A DNA stretch of 64,000 bases from Arthrobacter sp. PAMC 25486 (lineage in GTDB: Bacteria > Actinomycetota > Actinomycetes > Actinomycetales > Micrococcaceae): positions 1,550,001-1,614,000 of the forward strand of contig NZ_CP007595.1 of assembly GCF_000785535.1 (NCBI RefSeq), read 5' to 3'. A program made the translations under genes and the position numbers. This document shows, one piece after another, positions 44,796-55,252 of this stretch. A model generated the notes under the pieces. It was given only the letters and a program-made list of their open reading frames with translations. It ran no database searches and was not told the origin of the DNA. The first letter of the stretch is position 1. Every line of letters begins with the position of its first letter.

Positions 44796-45280
44796 CAACT
44801 CGAGCCGGCAATGCCGGTGTATCCCAGCGGCACACAAGTCTCCGTATGGCCTTCTAATGCCGACGGTCCGGTGCCCGCCGGGAAACACCGGCTTGTCTAT
44901 TTACATGCTTCGCGGCAGTGGGTGCGCAGACGCGCAACCAAAGCATTCTTCCCACTCACCTGACCATCCGCAGCTGCACCGGCCCGGCGCCCGTTCTAGT
45001 GCAGAAACCCTGGTTCCAGGCCTCCGACATCAAATTATGCGCCCACGTGGGCGCCAAGTTGGCACTCGAACTATGCGCAGAATGAAAATGATCTTGGGCC
45101 ATGCGCATCCGGCGCTATGGGCGAGACGCACACGCAGGGCGACGTGGCATATATGCCCGCACGGGAACCAGCAATGCGCACGGTTGCCCGCCAACGCGCC
45201 CACGCGAGTGCCAACTTTCCGCCGGGTGCCATCCCGCGCCACGTTCAGGCCAAACCATGTGCCGAACGGTTCCAACGCCG
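44796..45280. other. 485-bp intergenic region with palindromes, no gene seen
   Basis: It separates the second importer from guaB1. GCGCCCACGTGGGCGC (45039-45054) is a perfect 16-bp palindrome. AAGTTGGCACTCG (45056-45068) is repeated inverted at 45205-45217, enclosing 136 bases rich in TGCGCA words. Open frames across it have no protein-like character. It could fold as a large stem or be a decayed element. Confidence 0.6.
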
Positions 45281-47093
<1,813 letters not shown>

Positions 47094-50000
47094 GTGCCAG
47101 AGCAATCCATCCACCGTCTACCCGAAGAATTTGGCGGCAACGAGTGGCTCGTCGATGAACTGTATGAGCGCTACAAGGGCGACAAGAATTCCGTGGACAC
47201 GAAGTGGTGGCCACTCTTTGAAGGCTTCGCAGCCGATGATGCAGCCGGCAACGGCCGTCACGCCGCAGCCCCCGTCACTGCCCAGATCCCGGTAGTCGCG
47301 GCTCCCATTCCGGCAGTTTCCGTCCCGGCTGCAGCTGCCCCAAGCACGACGGCGGCCCCTGCTGCCGCTGTTCCGGCAGCTCCCGCCGTGGCCCCCAAGG
47401 CGCCGGCTGCCCCGCGCCCGCCCGCGCCGGCCAAGGATGCCGCCCGCACCGGAGCCACCCCCATCCCGGCACAGCTGCCCAAGACTGCCAAGGACAAGTC
47501 CGTACCCGAAGAGTCAGTGAAGACTGTTCTGCGCGGCCCGGCCAAGGCCATCGCGGCCAACATGGTCTCCAGCCTGGAAGTTCCCACGGCCACCAGCGTG
47601 CGTGCCATCCCCGCAAAGCTGCTCATTGACAACCGTGTGGTCATCAACTCAAACCTGGCCCGTGCCCGCGGCGGCAAGGTTTCCTTCACGCACTTGATCG
47701 GCTTCGCCGTCATCAAGGCCCTGAGCCAGTTCCCGTCGATGAACGTCTTCTATGACGAGATCGACGGCAAGCCCGTTGCCGTCCAGCCTCCGCACGTGAA
47801 CTTCGGCATCGCGATCGACATGCCCAAGCCCGACGGCACACGCCTGCTCATGGTGCCGAACATCAAGCGTGCCGAGACCATGAACTTTGCCGAGTTCTGG
47901 CGCACCTATGAGGACCTGATCAAGCGTGCCCGCGCCGGCAAGCTCACGGCGGACGACCACTCGGGCACCACGGTTTCCCTGACCAACCCCGGCGGCATCG
48001 GCACCGTCCACTCGGTGCCCCGCCTGTCCAAGGGCCAGGCCGCCATCATCGGCGTCGGCTCCCTTGACTACCCGGCTGAGTACCAGGGTGCCAGCCCCAA
48101 GATCATTGCGCAGAACGCCGTCTCCAAGATCCTGACCCTGACCAGCACCTATGACCACCGCGTCATCCAGGGTGCCGGCTCCGGCGAGTTCCTGAAGAAG
48201 GTCAACCAGCTGCTGCTGGGTGCCGAGAACTTCTACGACGACATCTTTGAATCCCTGCGCATCCCGTACGAGCCCGTGCGCTGGAGCCTTGACCTGCAAG
48301 TTGATCCGGCCGACGAGATCAACAAGGTTGCCCGCATCCAGCAGCTGATCCACTCCTACCGTGTGCGCGGCCACTTGATGGCTGACACCGATCCGCTGGA
48401 ATACGTCCAGCGCAAGCACCCCGACCTGGACGTGCTCACCTACGGTTTGACCCTCTGGGACCTGGACCGCGAATGGCCCACCGGCGGTTTCGGCGGCGCC
48501 CAGAAGCTGCTGCTGCGCGACATTCTCGGTGTGCTCCGCGACGCCTACTGCCGCACCACGGGCGTGGAATACATGCACATTCAGGAACCCGAGCAGCGCG
48601 AATGGTTCCAGAACGAGCTGGAGCATCCATACTCCAAGCCGAGCCGCGAAGAGCAGCTGCGCATCGTGTCCAAGCTGAACTCGGCAGAGGCGTTTGAGAC
48701 GTTCCTGCAGACCAAGTTTGTGGGCCAGAAGCGCTTCTCCCTCGAGGGCGGCGAATCCCTGATTCCGCTGCTTGACTCCATCATCTCCGACGCGGCCGAC
48801 GACGGCCTCGACGAGGTTGCCATCGGGATGGCCCACCGAGGCCGCTTGAACGTGCTCACGAACATCGCCGGCAAGACCTACGCACAGGTCTTCCGCGAGT
48901 TTGAGGGCACCCAGGATTCACGCAGCGTCCAGGGCTCCGGCGACGTCAAGTACCACTTGGGCACCGAGGGCACCTTCACCTCCGACGCCGGCAACGAGAC
49001 CAAGGTTTACCTCGCCGCCAACCCCTCCCACCTGGAAGCCGTTGACGGCGTCCTTGAGGGGATCGTCCGCGCCAAGCAGGACCGTTTGGACCAGGGCGAG
49101 AACTTCCCCGTCCTGCCCATCATGGTCCACGGCGACGCGGCCTTCGCAGGCCAGGGCGTTGTTGCCGAGACGCTCAACCTCTCCCAGCTGCGCGGCTACC
49201 GCACGGGTGGCACCATCCATATTGTTGTCAACAACCAGGTTGGCTTCACCACAGCCCCGTCCTCATCACGTTCCTCGGTGTATTCCACCGATGTTGCCAA
49301 GATGATCCAGGCGCCGGTATTCCACGTCAACGGTGATGACCCCGAAGCCGTCGTGCGTGCAGCCCAGCTGGCCTACCAGTTCCAGCAGCGCTTCCGCAAG
49401 GACGTTGTCATTGACCTGGTGTGCTACCGCCGCCGCGGCCACAACGAGGGTGATGACCCCTCGATGACCCAGCCGCTGATGTACAACCTGATCGAGGCCA
49501 AGCGTTCGGTGCGCCGCCTGTACACCGAGGCCCTGATCGGCCGCGGCGACATCACCGAAGAGGAAGCCACGCAGCTGCTGCGCGACTACCAGGAGCGCCT
49601 CGAGCGCGTTTTCGCCGAAACGCATGCCGCACAGACCTCGCCGATCCCGATCATCACCAAGGATTCAAACCCCATTTCCGACCTGGAGCGCCCCATCGCG
49701 CAGCAGGGCGACACCGGTGTGAACGATCCCCAGACCACGGCCATCAGCGCCGACACCCTGGCCCGTATCGGCGCAGTCCACCTGGCAGTTCCTGAAGGCT
49801 TCGAGATCCACCACAAGCTCAAGCCGCTGCTGGAAAAGCGAGAGGCAATGTCCCGCGAAGGCAGCATTGACTGGGGCTTCGGTGAATTGGCCGCCTTCGG
49901 TTCCCTGCTGATGGAAGGCGTCCCGGTCCGCATGGCCGGCCAGGACTCCCGCCGCGGCACCTTCGTCTCACGCCACGCAGTGTTCCACGACCGCGCCAAC

Positions 50001-50888
50001 GGCGAAGTCTGGACCCCGCTGCGCGACCTCAGTGAAGACCAGGCCAAGCTGTGGATCTACGATTCCCTGCTCAGCGAATACGCTGCCATGGCCTTCGAGT
50101 ACGGCTATTCCGTCGAGCGCCCTGATGCGTTGGTCGTTTGGGAAGCCCAGTTTGGTGACTTCGTCAACGGCGCCCAGACCGTCATTGACGAGTTCGTCTC
50201 CTCCGCTGAGCAGAAGTGGGGCCAGCACTCGTCCCTCGTGTTGATGCTGCCGCACGGCTACGAGGGCCAGGGCCCGGACCACTCCTCAGCCCGCATCGAG
50301 CGCTTCATGCAAATGTGTGCGGAAGAGAACATGATTGTTGCCAACCCCACCACACCGGCGTCGCACTTCCACCTGCTGCGCCGTCAGGCATACAGCCGTC
50401 CGCGCAAGCCGCTGATCATCTTCACCCCGAAGCAGCTGCTGCGCCTGAAGGCTGCGGCCTCCTCTGTCGAGGACTTCACGAAGGGCGGCTTCCGCCCCGT
50501 GATCGGTGAGCATGCAGCGGTGGAGCCCAACGCCGTCGACCGTGTCCTTTTGGTCTCGGGGCGCCTGTACTACGATCTGCTCGCTGCGCGGGACAAGGCC
50601 GGAGACAACAAGGTTGCCATCATCCGCGTGGAGCAGCTGTACCCGCTGCCGCTGGAGGAGATCAAGGCTGAGCTTGCCAAGTATCCCAACGCCGAAATCG
50701 TGTGGGCACAGGATGAGCCGGCCAACCAGGGACCGTGGCCGTTCATGGGTCTGAACCTGGCCCCTGAGCTTGAGAAGAAGCTGGTCCGTGTCTCACGCCC
50801 GGCGTCTGCCGCGACCGCTACAGGTTCCTCCAAGAACCACGCTGTCGAGCAGACTTTGCTGGTCAAGCAGGCGTTCGAGCGTAGCTAA
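47094..50888 (+). CDS. kgd: Multifunctional 2-oxoglutarate decarboxylase/dehydrogenase E1-E2 (Kgd/OdhA)
   Basis: GTG at 47094 gives 1264 residues. Order: the short E1 N-terminal helix segment FGGNEWLVDELYERYKG (about 10-26), an Ala/Pro linker (about 50-120), an E2 acyltransferase domain without lipoyl domain (about 125-365; His355 in DHRVIQGAGSGEFL) and the ThDP-dependent E1 (about 370-1264; GMAHRGRLNVL near 578). This fusion is the actinobacterial TCA enzyme that works with E3 and the pyruvate dehydrogenase E2 and is inhibited by unphosphorylated GarA/OdhI. It is followed by a clear terminator. Confidence 0.96.
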   Translation: MPEQSIHRLPEEFGGNEWLVDELYERYKGDKNSVDTKWWPLFEGFAADDAAGNGRHAAAPVTAQIPVVAAPIPAVSVPAAAAPSTTAAPAAAVPAAPAVAPKAPAAPRPPAPAKDAARTGATPIPAQLPKTAKDKSVPEESVKTVLRGPAKAIAANMVSSLEVPTATSVRAIPAKLLIDNRVVINSNLARARGGKVSFTHLIGFAVIKALSQFPSMNVFYDEIDGKPVAVQPPHVNFGIAIDMPKPDGTRLLMVPNIKRAETMNFAEFWRTYEDLIKRARAGKLTADDHSGTTVSLTNPGGIGTVHSVPRLSKGQAAIIGVGSLDYPAEYQGASPKIIAQNAVSKILTLTSTYDHRVIQGAGSGEFLKKVNQLLLGAENFYDDIFESLRIPYEPVRWSLDLQVDPADEINKVARIQQLIHSYRVRGHLMADTDPLEYVQRKHPDLDVLTYGLTLWDLDREWPTGGFGGAQKLLLRDILGVLRDAYCRTTGVEYMHIQEPEQREWFQNELEHPYSKPSREEQLRIVSKLNSAEAFETFLQTKFVGQKRFSLEGGESLIPLLDSIISDAADDGLDEVAIGMAHRGRLNVLTNIAGKTYAQVFREFEGTQDSRSVQGSGDVKYHLGTEGTFTSDAGNETKVYLAANPSHLEAVDGVLEGIVRAKQDRLDQGENFPVLPIMVHGDAAFAGQGVVAETLNLSQLRGYRTGGTIHIVVNNQVGFTTAPSSSRSSVYSTDVAKMIQAPVFHVNGDDPEAVVRAAQLAYQFQQRFRKDVVIDLVCYRRRGHNEGDDPSMTQPLMYNLIEAKRSVRRLYTEALIGRGDITEEEATQLLRDYQERLERVFAETHAAQTSPIPIITKDSNPISDLERPIAQQGDTGVNDPQTTAISADTLARIGAVHLAVPEGFEIHHKLKPLLEKREAMSREGSIDWGFGELAAFGSLLMEGVPVRMAGQDSRRGTFVSRHAVFHDRANGEVWTPLRDLSEDQAKLWIYDSLLSEYAAMAFEYGYSVERPDALVVWEAQFGDFVNGAQTVIDEFVSSAEQKWGQHSSLVLMLPHGYEGQGPDHSSARIERFMQMCAEENMIVANPTTPASHFHLLRRQAYSRPRKPLIIFTPKQLLRLKAAASSVEDFTKGGFRPVIGEHAAVEPNAVDRVLLVSGRLYYDLLAARDKAGDNKVAIIRVEQLYPLPLEEIKAELAKYPNAEIVWAQDEPANQGPWPFMGLNLAPELEKKLVRVSRPASAATATGSSKNHAVEQTLLVKQAFERS

Positions 50889-50900
50889 CGCAACACTGGT

Positions 50901-50936
50901 GCCCGGTCTGCAATATCAGGCCGGGCATCTTTTATT
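50901..50936 (+). terminator. Rho-independent terminator of kgd
   Basis: Arms 50901-50910 and 50917-50926 (GCCCGGTCTG with CAGGCCGGGC, one G-U) around a 6-base loop, followed by a T-rich run. Confidence 0.88.
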
Positions 50937-50970
50937 TGATTTTCAAGCATGTGCACAAGGAAGAGGCGCC

Positions 50971-51570
50971 GTGGAGAAGCGGGAACTGCGAATAGTTGCT
51001 GTCGGGGATGAATTGGTGGCAGGCGTGGGCGATCCCCGCGCCTTGGGCTGGCTTGGTCGGGTCCTGGCCAGGACCCCCAACGATGCCGTCACGATCGAGC
51101 CCTACGTGTTGGCGACACCGCGCGAGGGCACCGAGGCGCTGGCCGGCCGGTGGCTGCAGGAGGCCGGGCGCCGCTTTGATGACTTCCATGAAAACCGCCT
51201 GATCATTGGGCTGTCCGGGCGAGACATCGACTATGGCCTGTCCACGGCACGCAGCCGGCTGAACCTGGCGAACATTCTCGACGGCGCAACCCAACTGAAC
51301 ATCCCCGTGTTCGTGGTGGGCCCGCCGCCGTCGCTGGATCCTGCGCTGAACCGCAAACTGGCTGAACTGAACACGGCCTTCGCCGATGTCACCACACGCC
51401 GCAAGCACCACTACGTTGACACGTTCTCGCCCCTGCAGAACCATGAGCAGTGGCGCAATGACGTTGCCGCCAACGCCGGCGCCCCCGGCCAGGCCGGCTA
51501 TGGCCTGATGGCCTGGCTCGTGCTGCACCGCGGCTGGTACCAGTGGCTGGAGATCCCAGAAGCCATGTAG
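50971..51570 (+). CDS. SGNH/GDSL-hydrolase-fold protein lacking catalytic residues
   Basis: GTG at 50971 after AAGGAAGAGG gives 199 residues with the overall SGNH order: VAVGDELVAGVGDPRALGW at the block I position, NILDGATQLNIPVFVVGPPPSLD in the middle, and AGYGLMAWLV near the end. The nucleophile Ser of GDSL is Glu14, and the block V region reads NAGAPGQAGYG instead of the expected Asp-x-x-His-Pro. If the fold assignment is right this is a non-hydrolytic relative with a binding or structural role. There is no signal peptide, so it is cytoplasmic. Confidence 0.75.
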   Translation: MEKRELRIVAVGDELVAGVGDPRALGWLGRVLARTPNDAVTIEPYVLATPREGTEALAGRWLQEAGRRFDDFHENRLIIGLSGRDIDYGLSTARSRLNLANILDGATQLNIPVFVVGPPPSLDPALNRKLAELNTAFADVTTRRKHHYVDTFSPLQNHEQWRNDVAANAGAPGQAGYGLMAWLVLHRGWYQWLEIPEAM

Positions 51571-51582
51571 TCTGCGCTTTTC

Positions 51583-51660
51583 CATCTGGCCCGCAGAAAA
51601 TAGCGAAAATTCCCGATTTTGGGGTGTTTTTCGGCGTTTTCTGCGGGCCAGATGCTTTTT
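51583..51660 (+). terminator. Long hairpin with 18-bp perfect stem
   Basis: 51583-51600 and 51637-51654 are perfect complements (18 bp) around a 36-base AT-richer loop, followed by CTTTTTG. It lies 12 bp after the SGNH stop and works as a terminator candidate, though the loop is unusually long. Confidence 0.7.
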
Positions 51661-51752
51661 GTGAGGAACGACGGCGAAACTCGATTCTGTGCTGAGCGGC
51701 GCCTTGGGTGGGCGAAGAGCAGGAGCCGGGACGCGCCGTCGCGCTTCCCAAT

Positions 51753-51821
51753 TTCGCGATATATCTTGAAATTCGGCGCTTCGCGTTATAGCGTGTATCT
51801 ATCAACGCGATATAACGCGAA
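51753..51821. promoter_or_regulatory. PadR-type operator region with three TTCGCG-TATA half-sites
   Basis: TTCGCGTTATA (51780-51790) and TATAACGCGAA (51811-51821) are perfect inverted 11-mers, and a third related half-site TTCGCGATATAT starts at 51753. The cluster is just upstream of the DUF4097 gene (51836), whose operon encodes a PadR regulator. Autoregulation is inferred. Confidence 0.6.
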
Positions 51822-51835
51822 ACAAGGGAGCTGCA

Positions 51836-52660
51836 ATGAACGAGGAATCGTGGTCCGTCACCGAGCCACAGACACTGGAACTCAGCGGTGTGGCCGAAGT
51901 GAAAGTTGCCCTGGTCAAGGGCCGTTTCGACATCGTCGTCACCGAGGGCAACAGTACAACCTTGGAAATCTCTGAGGTTGACGGCCAACCGCTGGAGGTT
52001 CGCTTCAATAACGGCACTCTGAAGGTTGAGCACTTCAACTCATCGAACTGGCTGCAGCGGCTGATGAACTTCCAGCAGGCCGCCACCGCCGTCATCAGCA
52101 TTGCCGTACCGGCCGGGACCCTGGTGACGGCGAGCACTGTCAACGGCGACGGCATGGTCAGCGGCAGCGCCAAAACCACGCTGCGCACCGTCACCGGCTC
52201 GCTCATGGCCGATGCCACCGAGGGCATGCTGAGCATCGACACGGTCAACGGCGAGGTCATCGCCCGCGACCACCGGGGCGCCCTGGTCATCAAGAGCGTA
52301 TCCGGGGACGTCATGGCCTCCGGCGACCTCACGGATGTGCGTGCCAGCACGGTCTCAGGCAACGTCAGCCTCGACCTGCACGGCGCTACCCGCACCTTGA
52401 ACGCCAAATCCGTCTCCGGCGAGATCACCGTCCGGCTGCCGGGCACAGTTGGCGTCGACGTCCGCGCTACCAGCGCCTCAGGCACCCTGCTGCTGGACCA
52501 GCAACGTTTCACCGTCATCGGCCAAAACACCACGGCCTCATCCGGACCGGAATCGCCACGCCTGACCGCGCACACCTCAACGGTGTCCGGTGCGGTCTCC
52601 ATCGTCCATGCTCCCGTGGAACGCGCCGCCACACCCACACTGGAAAAGGAGGGCTTCTAA
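51836..52660 (+). CDS. DUF4097-family beta-strand repeat protein
   Basis: The 274-residue protein is almost all short beta repeats, with recurring STVNGDGMVSG, TVTGSLMAD, SVSGDVMASG and TVSGNVSLD units as in DUF4097/adhesin-like right-handed beta folds. No signal peptide or membrane helix is seen, so it is probably cytoplasmic. It is translationally coupled (TAATG) to a PadR regulator; such pairs are widespread but the role is unknown, possibly sensing envelope stress. Confidence 0.87.
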   Translation: MNEESWSVTEPQTLELSGVAEVKVALVKGRFDIVVTEGNSTTLEISEVDGQPLEVRFNNGTLKVEHFNSSNWLQRLMNFQQAATAVISIAVPAGTLVTASTVNGDGMVSGSAKTTLRTVTGSLMADATEGMLSIDTVNGEVIARDHRGALVIKSVSGDVMASGDLTDVRASTVSGNVSLDLHGATRTLNAKSVSGEITVRLPGTVGVDVRATSASGTLLLDQQRFTVIGQNTTASSGPESPRLTAHTSTVSGAVSIVHAPVERAATPTLEKEGF

Positions 52661-53268
52661 TGCCTCCCGTCTTTGCCCATGGGGCCCTGCGACTGTACCT
52701 GCTCGCCGTCCTGGAACAAGGGCCGCAGCACGGCTATGAGATCATCCGTGCACTCACGGACCGCTTTGGCGGCACCTACTCCCCCAGCGCCGGAACCGTC
52801 TACCCGCGGCTGGCAAAACTTCAGGAGGAGGGCCTGCTGGAGACAACCATGGATGGCCGGCGCACCATCTATTCATTGACAGACGCCGGACGGGTTGAGT
52901 TGGAACAGCGCCAGCACGAGCTCAGCGAGGTACAGGCAAACATCACGTCCTCCGTGCGCCGGCTGGCCGATGAAATCCGCGATGAGGTGCAGCAGAACAT
53001 GCGCACACTGCGTGCAGAACTGGCCGCCAGCGCCGAGTCGGCCCGCACCTCGGCCCGCCAAGGCACCAAGCCCACCCGCAGTGAACCCGCCGGCTCCGGA
53101 GGCCCACTCAAGGAAGCCGACTTCCTGCTGCAGCAGTTCCGCGATGAGCTGCGCGTTGAACTTCGGGTGCAGTCCGCCAAGAACACGTTGGACGCAGCCG
53201 CCGTGGCAACGATCAGTACGGTGCTGGAGCAGGCCACAGCAAGCATCAAGGCTGCACTCAACAGCTAA
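52660..53268 (+). CDS. PadR-family transcriptional regulator
   Basis: The 202-residue protein starts with the PadR winged helix (LYLLAVLEQGPQHGYEI, SAGTVYPRLAKLQEEGLLE, about 10-60). A long helical C-terminal region follows, longer than in classical PadR, with predicted coiled-coil (about 80-125), a Pro/Ser linker (about 128-145) and a last helix. It overlaps the DUF4097 stop by one base and probably represses both through the TTCGCG inverted repeats upstream. Confidence 0.92.
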   Translation: MPPVFAHGALRLYLLAVLEQGPQHGYEIIRALTDRFGGTYSPSAGTVYPRLAKLQEEGLLETTMDGRRTIYSLTDAGRVELEQRQHELSEVQANITSSVRRLADEIRDEVQQNMRTLRAELAASAESARTSARQGTKPTRSEPAGSGGPLKEADFLLQQFRDELRVELRVQSAKNTLDAAAVATISTVLEQATASIKAALNS

Positions 53269-53359
53269 ATTGGGCCCTCCGGTTAGGTGCACCTGTGCGA
53301 TTTATGCGAAACTAGGTACGGATCGTTTTTGAAGATCTTTAATATGATTGGAGGCAGCT

Positions 53360-53434
53360 ATGTCCAAGCGTTCACGCAAGCGTAAAGATCGTAAGAAGGG
53401 CGGCGCTAACCACGGTAAGCGTCCCAACACTTAA
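53360..53434 (+). CDS. 50S ribosomal protein bL37
   Basis: A 24-codon gene with a strong GGAGG site encodes a very basic peptide: MSKRSRKRKDRKKGG followed by ANHGKRPNT. This matches the small actinobacterial large-subunit protein bL37 known from mycobacterial ribosome structures, including the ANHGKRPN end. It is preceded by a 91-bp gap and followed by a terminator, so it is monocistronic. Its length means automatic gene finders often miss it. Confidence 0.9.
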   Translation: MSKRSRKRKDRKKGGANHGKRPNT

Positions 53435-53470
53435 GACTTGACGCATCAAGCCAGTCTTGATGAATCAAAG

Positions 53471-53508
53471 CAAAGGCCTGTTCCACCACCTGGTGGGGCG
53501 GGCCTTTG
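53471..53508 (+). terminator. Terminator after the bL37 gene
   Basis: CAAAGGCC (53471-53478) pairs with GGCCTTTG (53501-53508), with an inner CCACC/GGTGG stem. The T-run is short. Confidence 0.7.
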
Positions 53509-53897
53509 TCATCCCCGGATCCCCCCCGCCAGCCACCCAGCCACCCAGCCACCCATCATCCAATCGGCGAGACGTGAGATATGGCGACTTAGCGGCCTCA
53601 CAACCGCCTTACCTCACGGCTCGGCGTGTTGGGCGACCGGTCAACCCGAAAAAGCACCCGCGGGGGCAGCTTGCATGATTCGCGGCCGGTCCATACGGCG
53701 CGGATCGCAGTGGCTGCTCCCGCGCAGATATTTACTGCGCCAGGGCAGCGGTGCCGCTTCCGCGCGGGGCATCCCGTCCTCGCGGCTTCGCAGCTGTGTC
53801 CGGGCGTGAGCAAGCAGGCACGTTATTAACAAGAAGAATACTGTTCCAAAGATAGGCTGGAGGGACAGATCCACCCCGCCTTGAGAGAAAGCCGAAA
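53509..53897. other. Intergenic stretch without a supported gene
   Basis: No conserved coding or RNA feature is recognised. A minus-strand frame from 53874 starts with a hydrophobic segment (PIFGTVFFLLITCLLA) but continues as low-quality basic sequence without a family match; I leave it uncalled. Confidence 0.4.
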
Positions 53898-54365
53898 ATG
53901 TTCGCCATCGTTCTGCTCACCATGTTGCCGTTTATCTGGTTTGGCATGATCGCCGCCATCTCCTTCATCGAAACCCCACTGAAGTTCAAGGCGCCGGGCA
54001 TGACGCACGCTTTGGGTGTTGGCATTGGACGGCTCGTGTTCAAGGTGCTGAACCTGGTGGAAGCGGTGCTGGCAGTGCTCATCGTCGGCGCGTGGACACA
54101 GCAACAGGAGCTGGTGACGCTGCCCATCGGCATCTTCCTGGCAATCCCGATCCTCGCGCTGGCACTTCAAATGGTGGTGCTGCGCCCGGCCATGGCCCAC
54201 CGCACGAAGGCACTCTCGCACACGGCGCTCACACACAGCGGTAACACGGCGGTGAAGGCCAAGGTGGCAACAGTGACCCACATTGCCTACATCGGATCCG
54301 AGCTGCTGAAGGCCATTGCCCTGCCCATTGCCGGCATCCTGCTTATCGTTGCCGTGGCAACCTGA
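53898..54365 (+). CDS. Small integral membrane protein of unknown function
   Basis: The 155-residue protein has about four hydrophobic helices (near 1-24, 45-67, 75-93 and 130-153) joined by short loops; FIETPLKFKAPGMTHALG after helix 1 looks conserved. I do not recognise a characterised family. A truncated globin gene starts four bases after its stop, so the two are likely co-transcribed. Confidence 0.75.
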   Translation: MFAIVLLTMLPFIWFGMIAAISFIETPLKFKAPGMTHALGVGIGRLVFKVLNLVEAVLAVLIVGAWTQQQELVTLPIGIFLAIPILALALQMVVLRPAMAHRTKALSHTALTHSGNTAVKAKVATVTHIAYIGSELLKAIALPIAGILLIVAVAT

Positions 54366-54369
54366 CGCC

Positions 54370-54966
54370 GTGGAACGCACAAAGGATTCCGAATTCACAA
54401 AACGCGTGGACGTCGCCGAACCCGTGGCACGCACAGCACTCAACTCCGGTAGAACGGCGTCGAACCTGAACGCCTATGAACCGCACCAAACGCCCACCAC
54501 GGCCCCGACGGACCGCCGCGACATCGCCACCCGGGGGGACATCCTGACCCTGGTGGAGACGTTTTACACCAAGGCGTTTGCGGACGAAACGATTGGACTC
54601 ATCTTCACCGAGGTGGCGCACATGGATCTGCCCCGGCACATGCCCATCATGGCCGACTTCTGGCAGACAGTGCTGTTCAAGGCGGGCCTCTACAGCCGCA
54701 ATGCGCTGAAGATCCACTTTGACATCCATGCCAAGGAAGCGCTGACGCTGGAGCATTTCAACCGGTGGCTGCAGCTGTGGACCAATACGGTCGATGAGCT
54801 ATTTGCCGGCGAGAAAGCCGAGATGGCGAAGGTGCAGGCACACCTGATTGCGGGATCACTGCACCGCCGCGTGACGGGCCGGCCGGCAAGCCAATACAGC
54901 ACCATCTCCATGCGCCCGCAGCAAACACGGCAGGATCAGCCGGGCCAGGCACCGGAAGCCGGCTGA
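54370..54966 (+). CDS. Group III truncated hemoglobin
   Basis: I use GTG at 54370 (198 residues); the globin core spans about residues 55-165. Recognisable parts are ILTLVETFYTKAFADETIGL, MADFWQTVLF and LTLEHFNRWLQLW, in which the His is the expected proximal heme ligand (F8). Truncated globins bind O2 or NO and may detoxify NO or support oxidase function. About 55 poorly conserved N-terminal residues and a Gln/Pro tail are extra to the family; the true start could be later. Confidence 0.85.
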   Translation: MERTKDSEFTKRVDVAEPVARTALNSGRTASNLNAYEPHQTPTTAPTDRRDIATRGDILTLVETFYTKAFADETIGLIFTEVAHMDLPRHMPIMADFWQTVLFKAGLYSRNALKIHFDIHAKEALTLEHFNRWLQLWTNTVDELFAGEKAEMAKVQAHLIAGSLHRRVTGRPASQYSTISMRPQQTRQDQPGQAPEAG

Positions 54967-54989
54967 CAATCAGCCGCACCCGGCGAGAA

Positions 54990-55250
54990 CTAAACGGCGG
55001 CGGGCTTGCCCTCGTGGAGGCGTGCCAAAATGGCGGCCTTCAGCGTTTCAGGGGCGGCTTCCTTGCAGGAACGTTTCACCACTGAGCGGATGACGCATTC
55101 AAGGTCATACTCGTCCGAGCAGTCGGCGCAGCCGTCAAGGTGTGCCTTGATCTCGCCGAGGTCTTCACGGGACAGGGCACCGTCAAGGTATTCGTAAATT
55201 CGAACGATGCGTTTATCGTCGCAATCGCCCAGGCTTTGGCAGTCGCCCAT
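54990..55250 (-). CDS. rsrA: Zinc-binding anti-sigma factor RsrA (mycothiol system)
   Basis: The 86-residue ZAS-family protein has His37-xxx-Cys41-xx-Cys44 (HLDGCADC) and Cys10, matching the four zinc ligands of Streptomyces RsrA, plus Cys62 near the end. Oxidation of these thiols releases zinc and SigR. It starts two bases after the sigR stop, so both are co-translated. Confidence 0.94.
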   Translation of the reverse strand: MGDCQSLGDCDDKRIVRIYEYLDGALSREDLGEIKAHLDGCADCSDEYDLECVIRSVVKRSCKEAAPETLKAAILARLHEGKPAAV

Positions 55251-55252
55251 GG

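Noticed and set aside
44796..45280. Frames of 60-90 codons in the gap before guaB1
   Set aside because: High in Arg, His and Cys with no start signals; palindromes account for the sequence.
47649..48836. 395-codon minus-strand frame inside kgd
   Set aside because: It lies wholly within a certain gene, has no ribosome-binding site and no recognisable domain; a shadow frame.
50770..50970. Upstream part of the frame containing the SGNH-like gene
   Set aside because: It overlaps kgd and crosses its terminator; the GTG at 50971 has a good ribosome-binding site.
53641..53874. Small minus-strand membrane protein
   Set aside because: Only the first 20 residues are hydrophobic; the rest is basic and non-conserved-looking, and no ribosome-binding site is evident.
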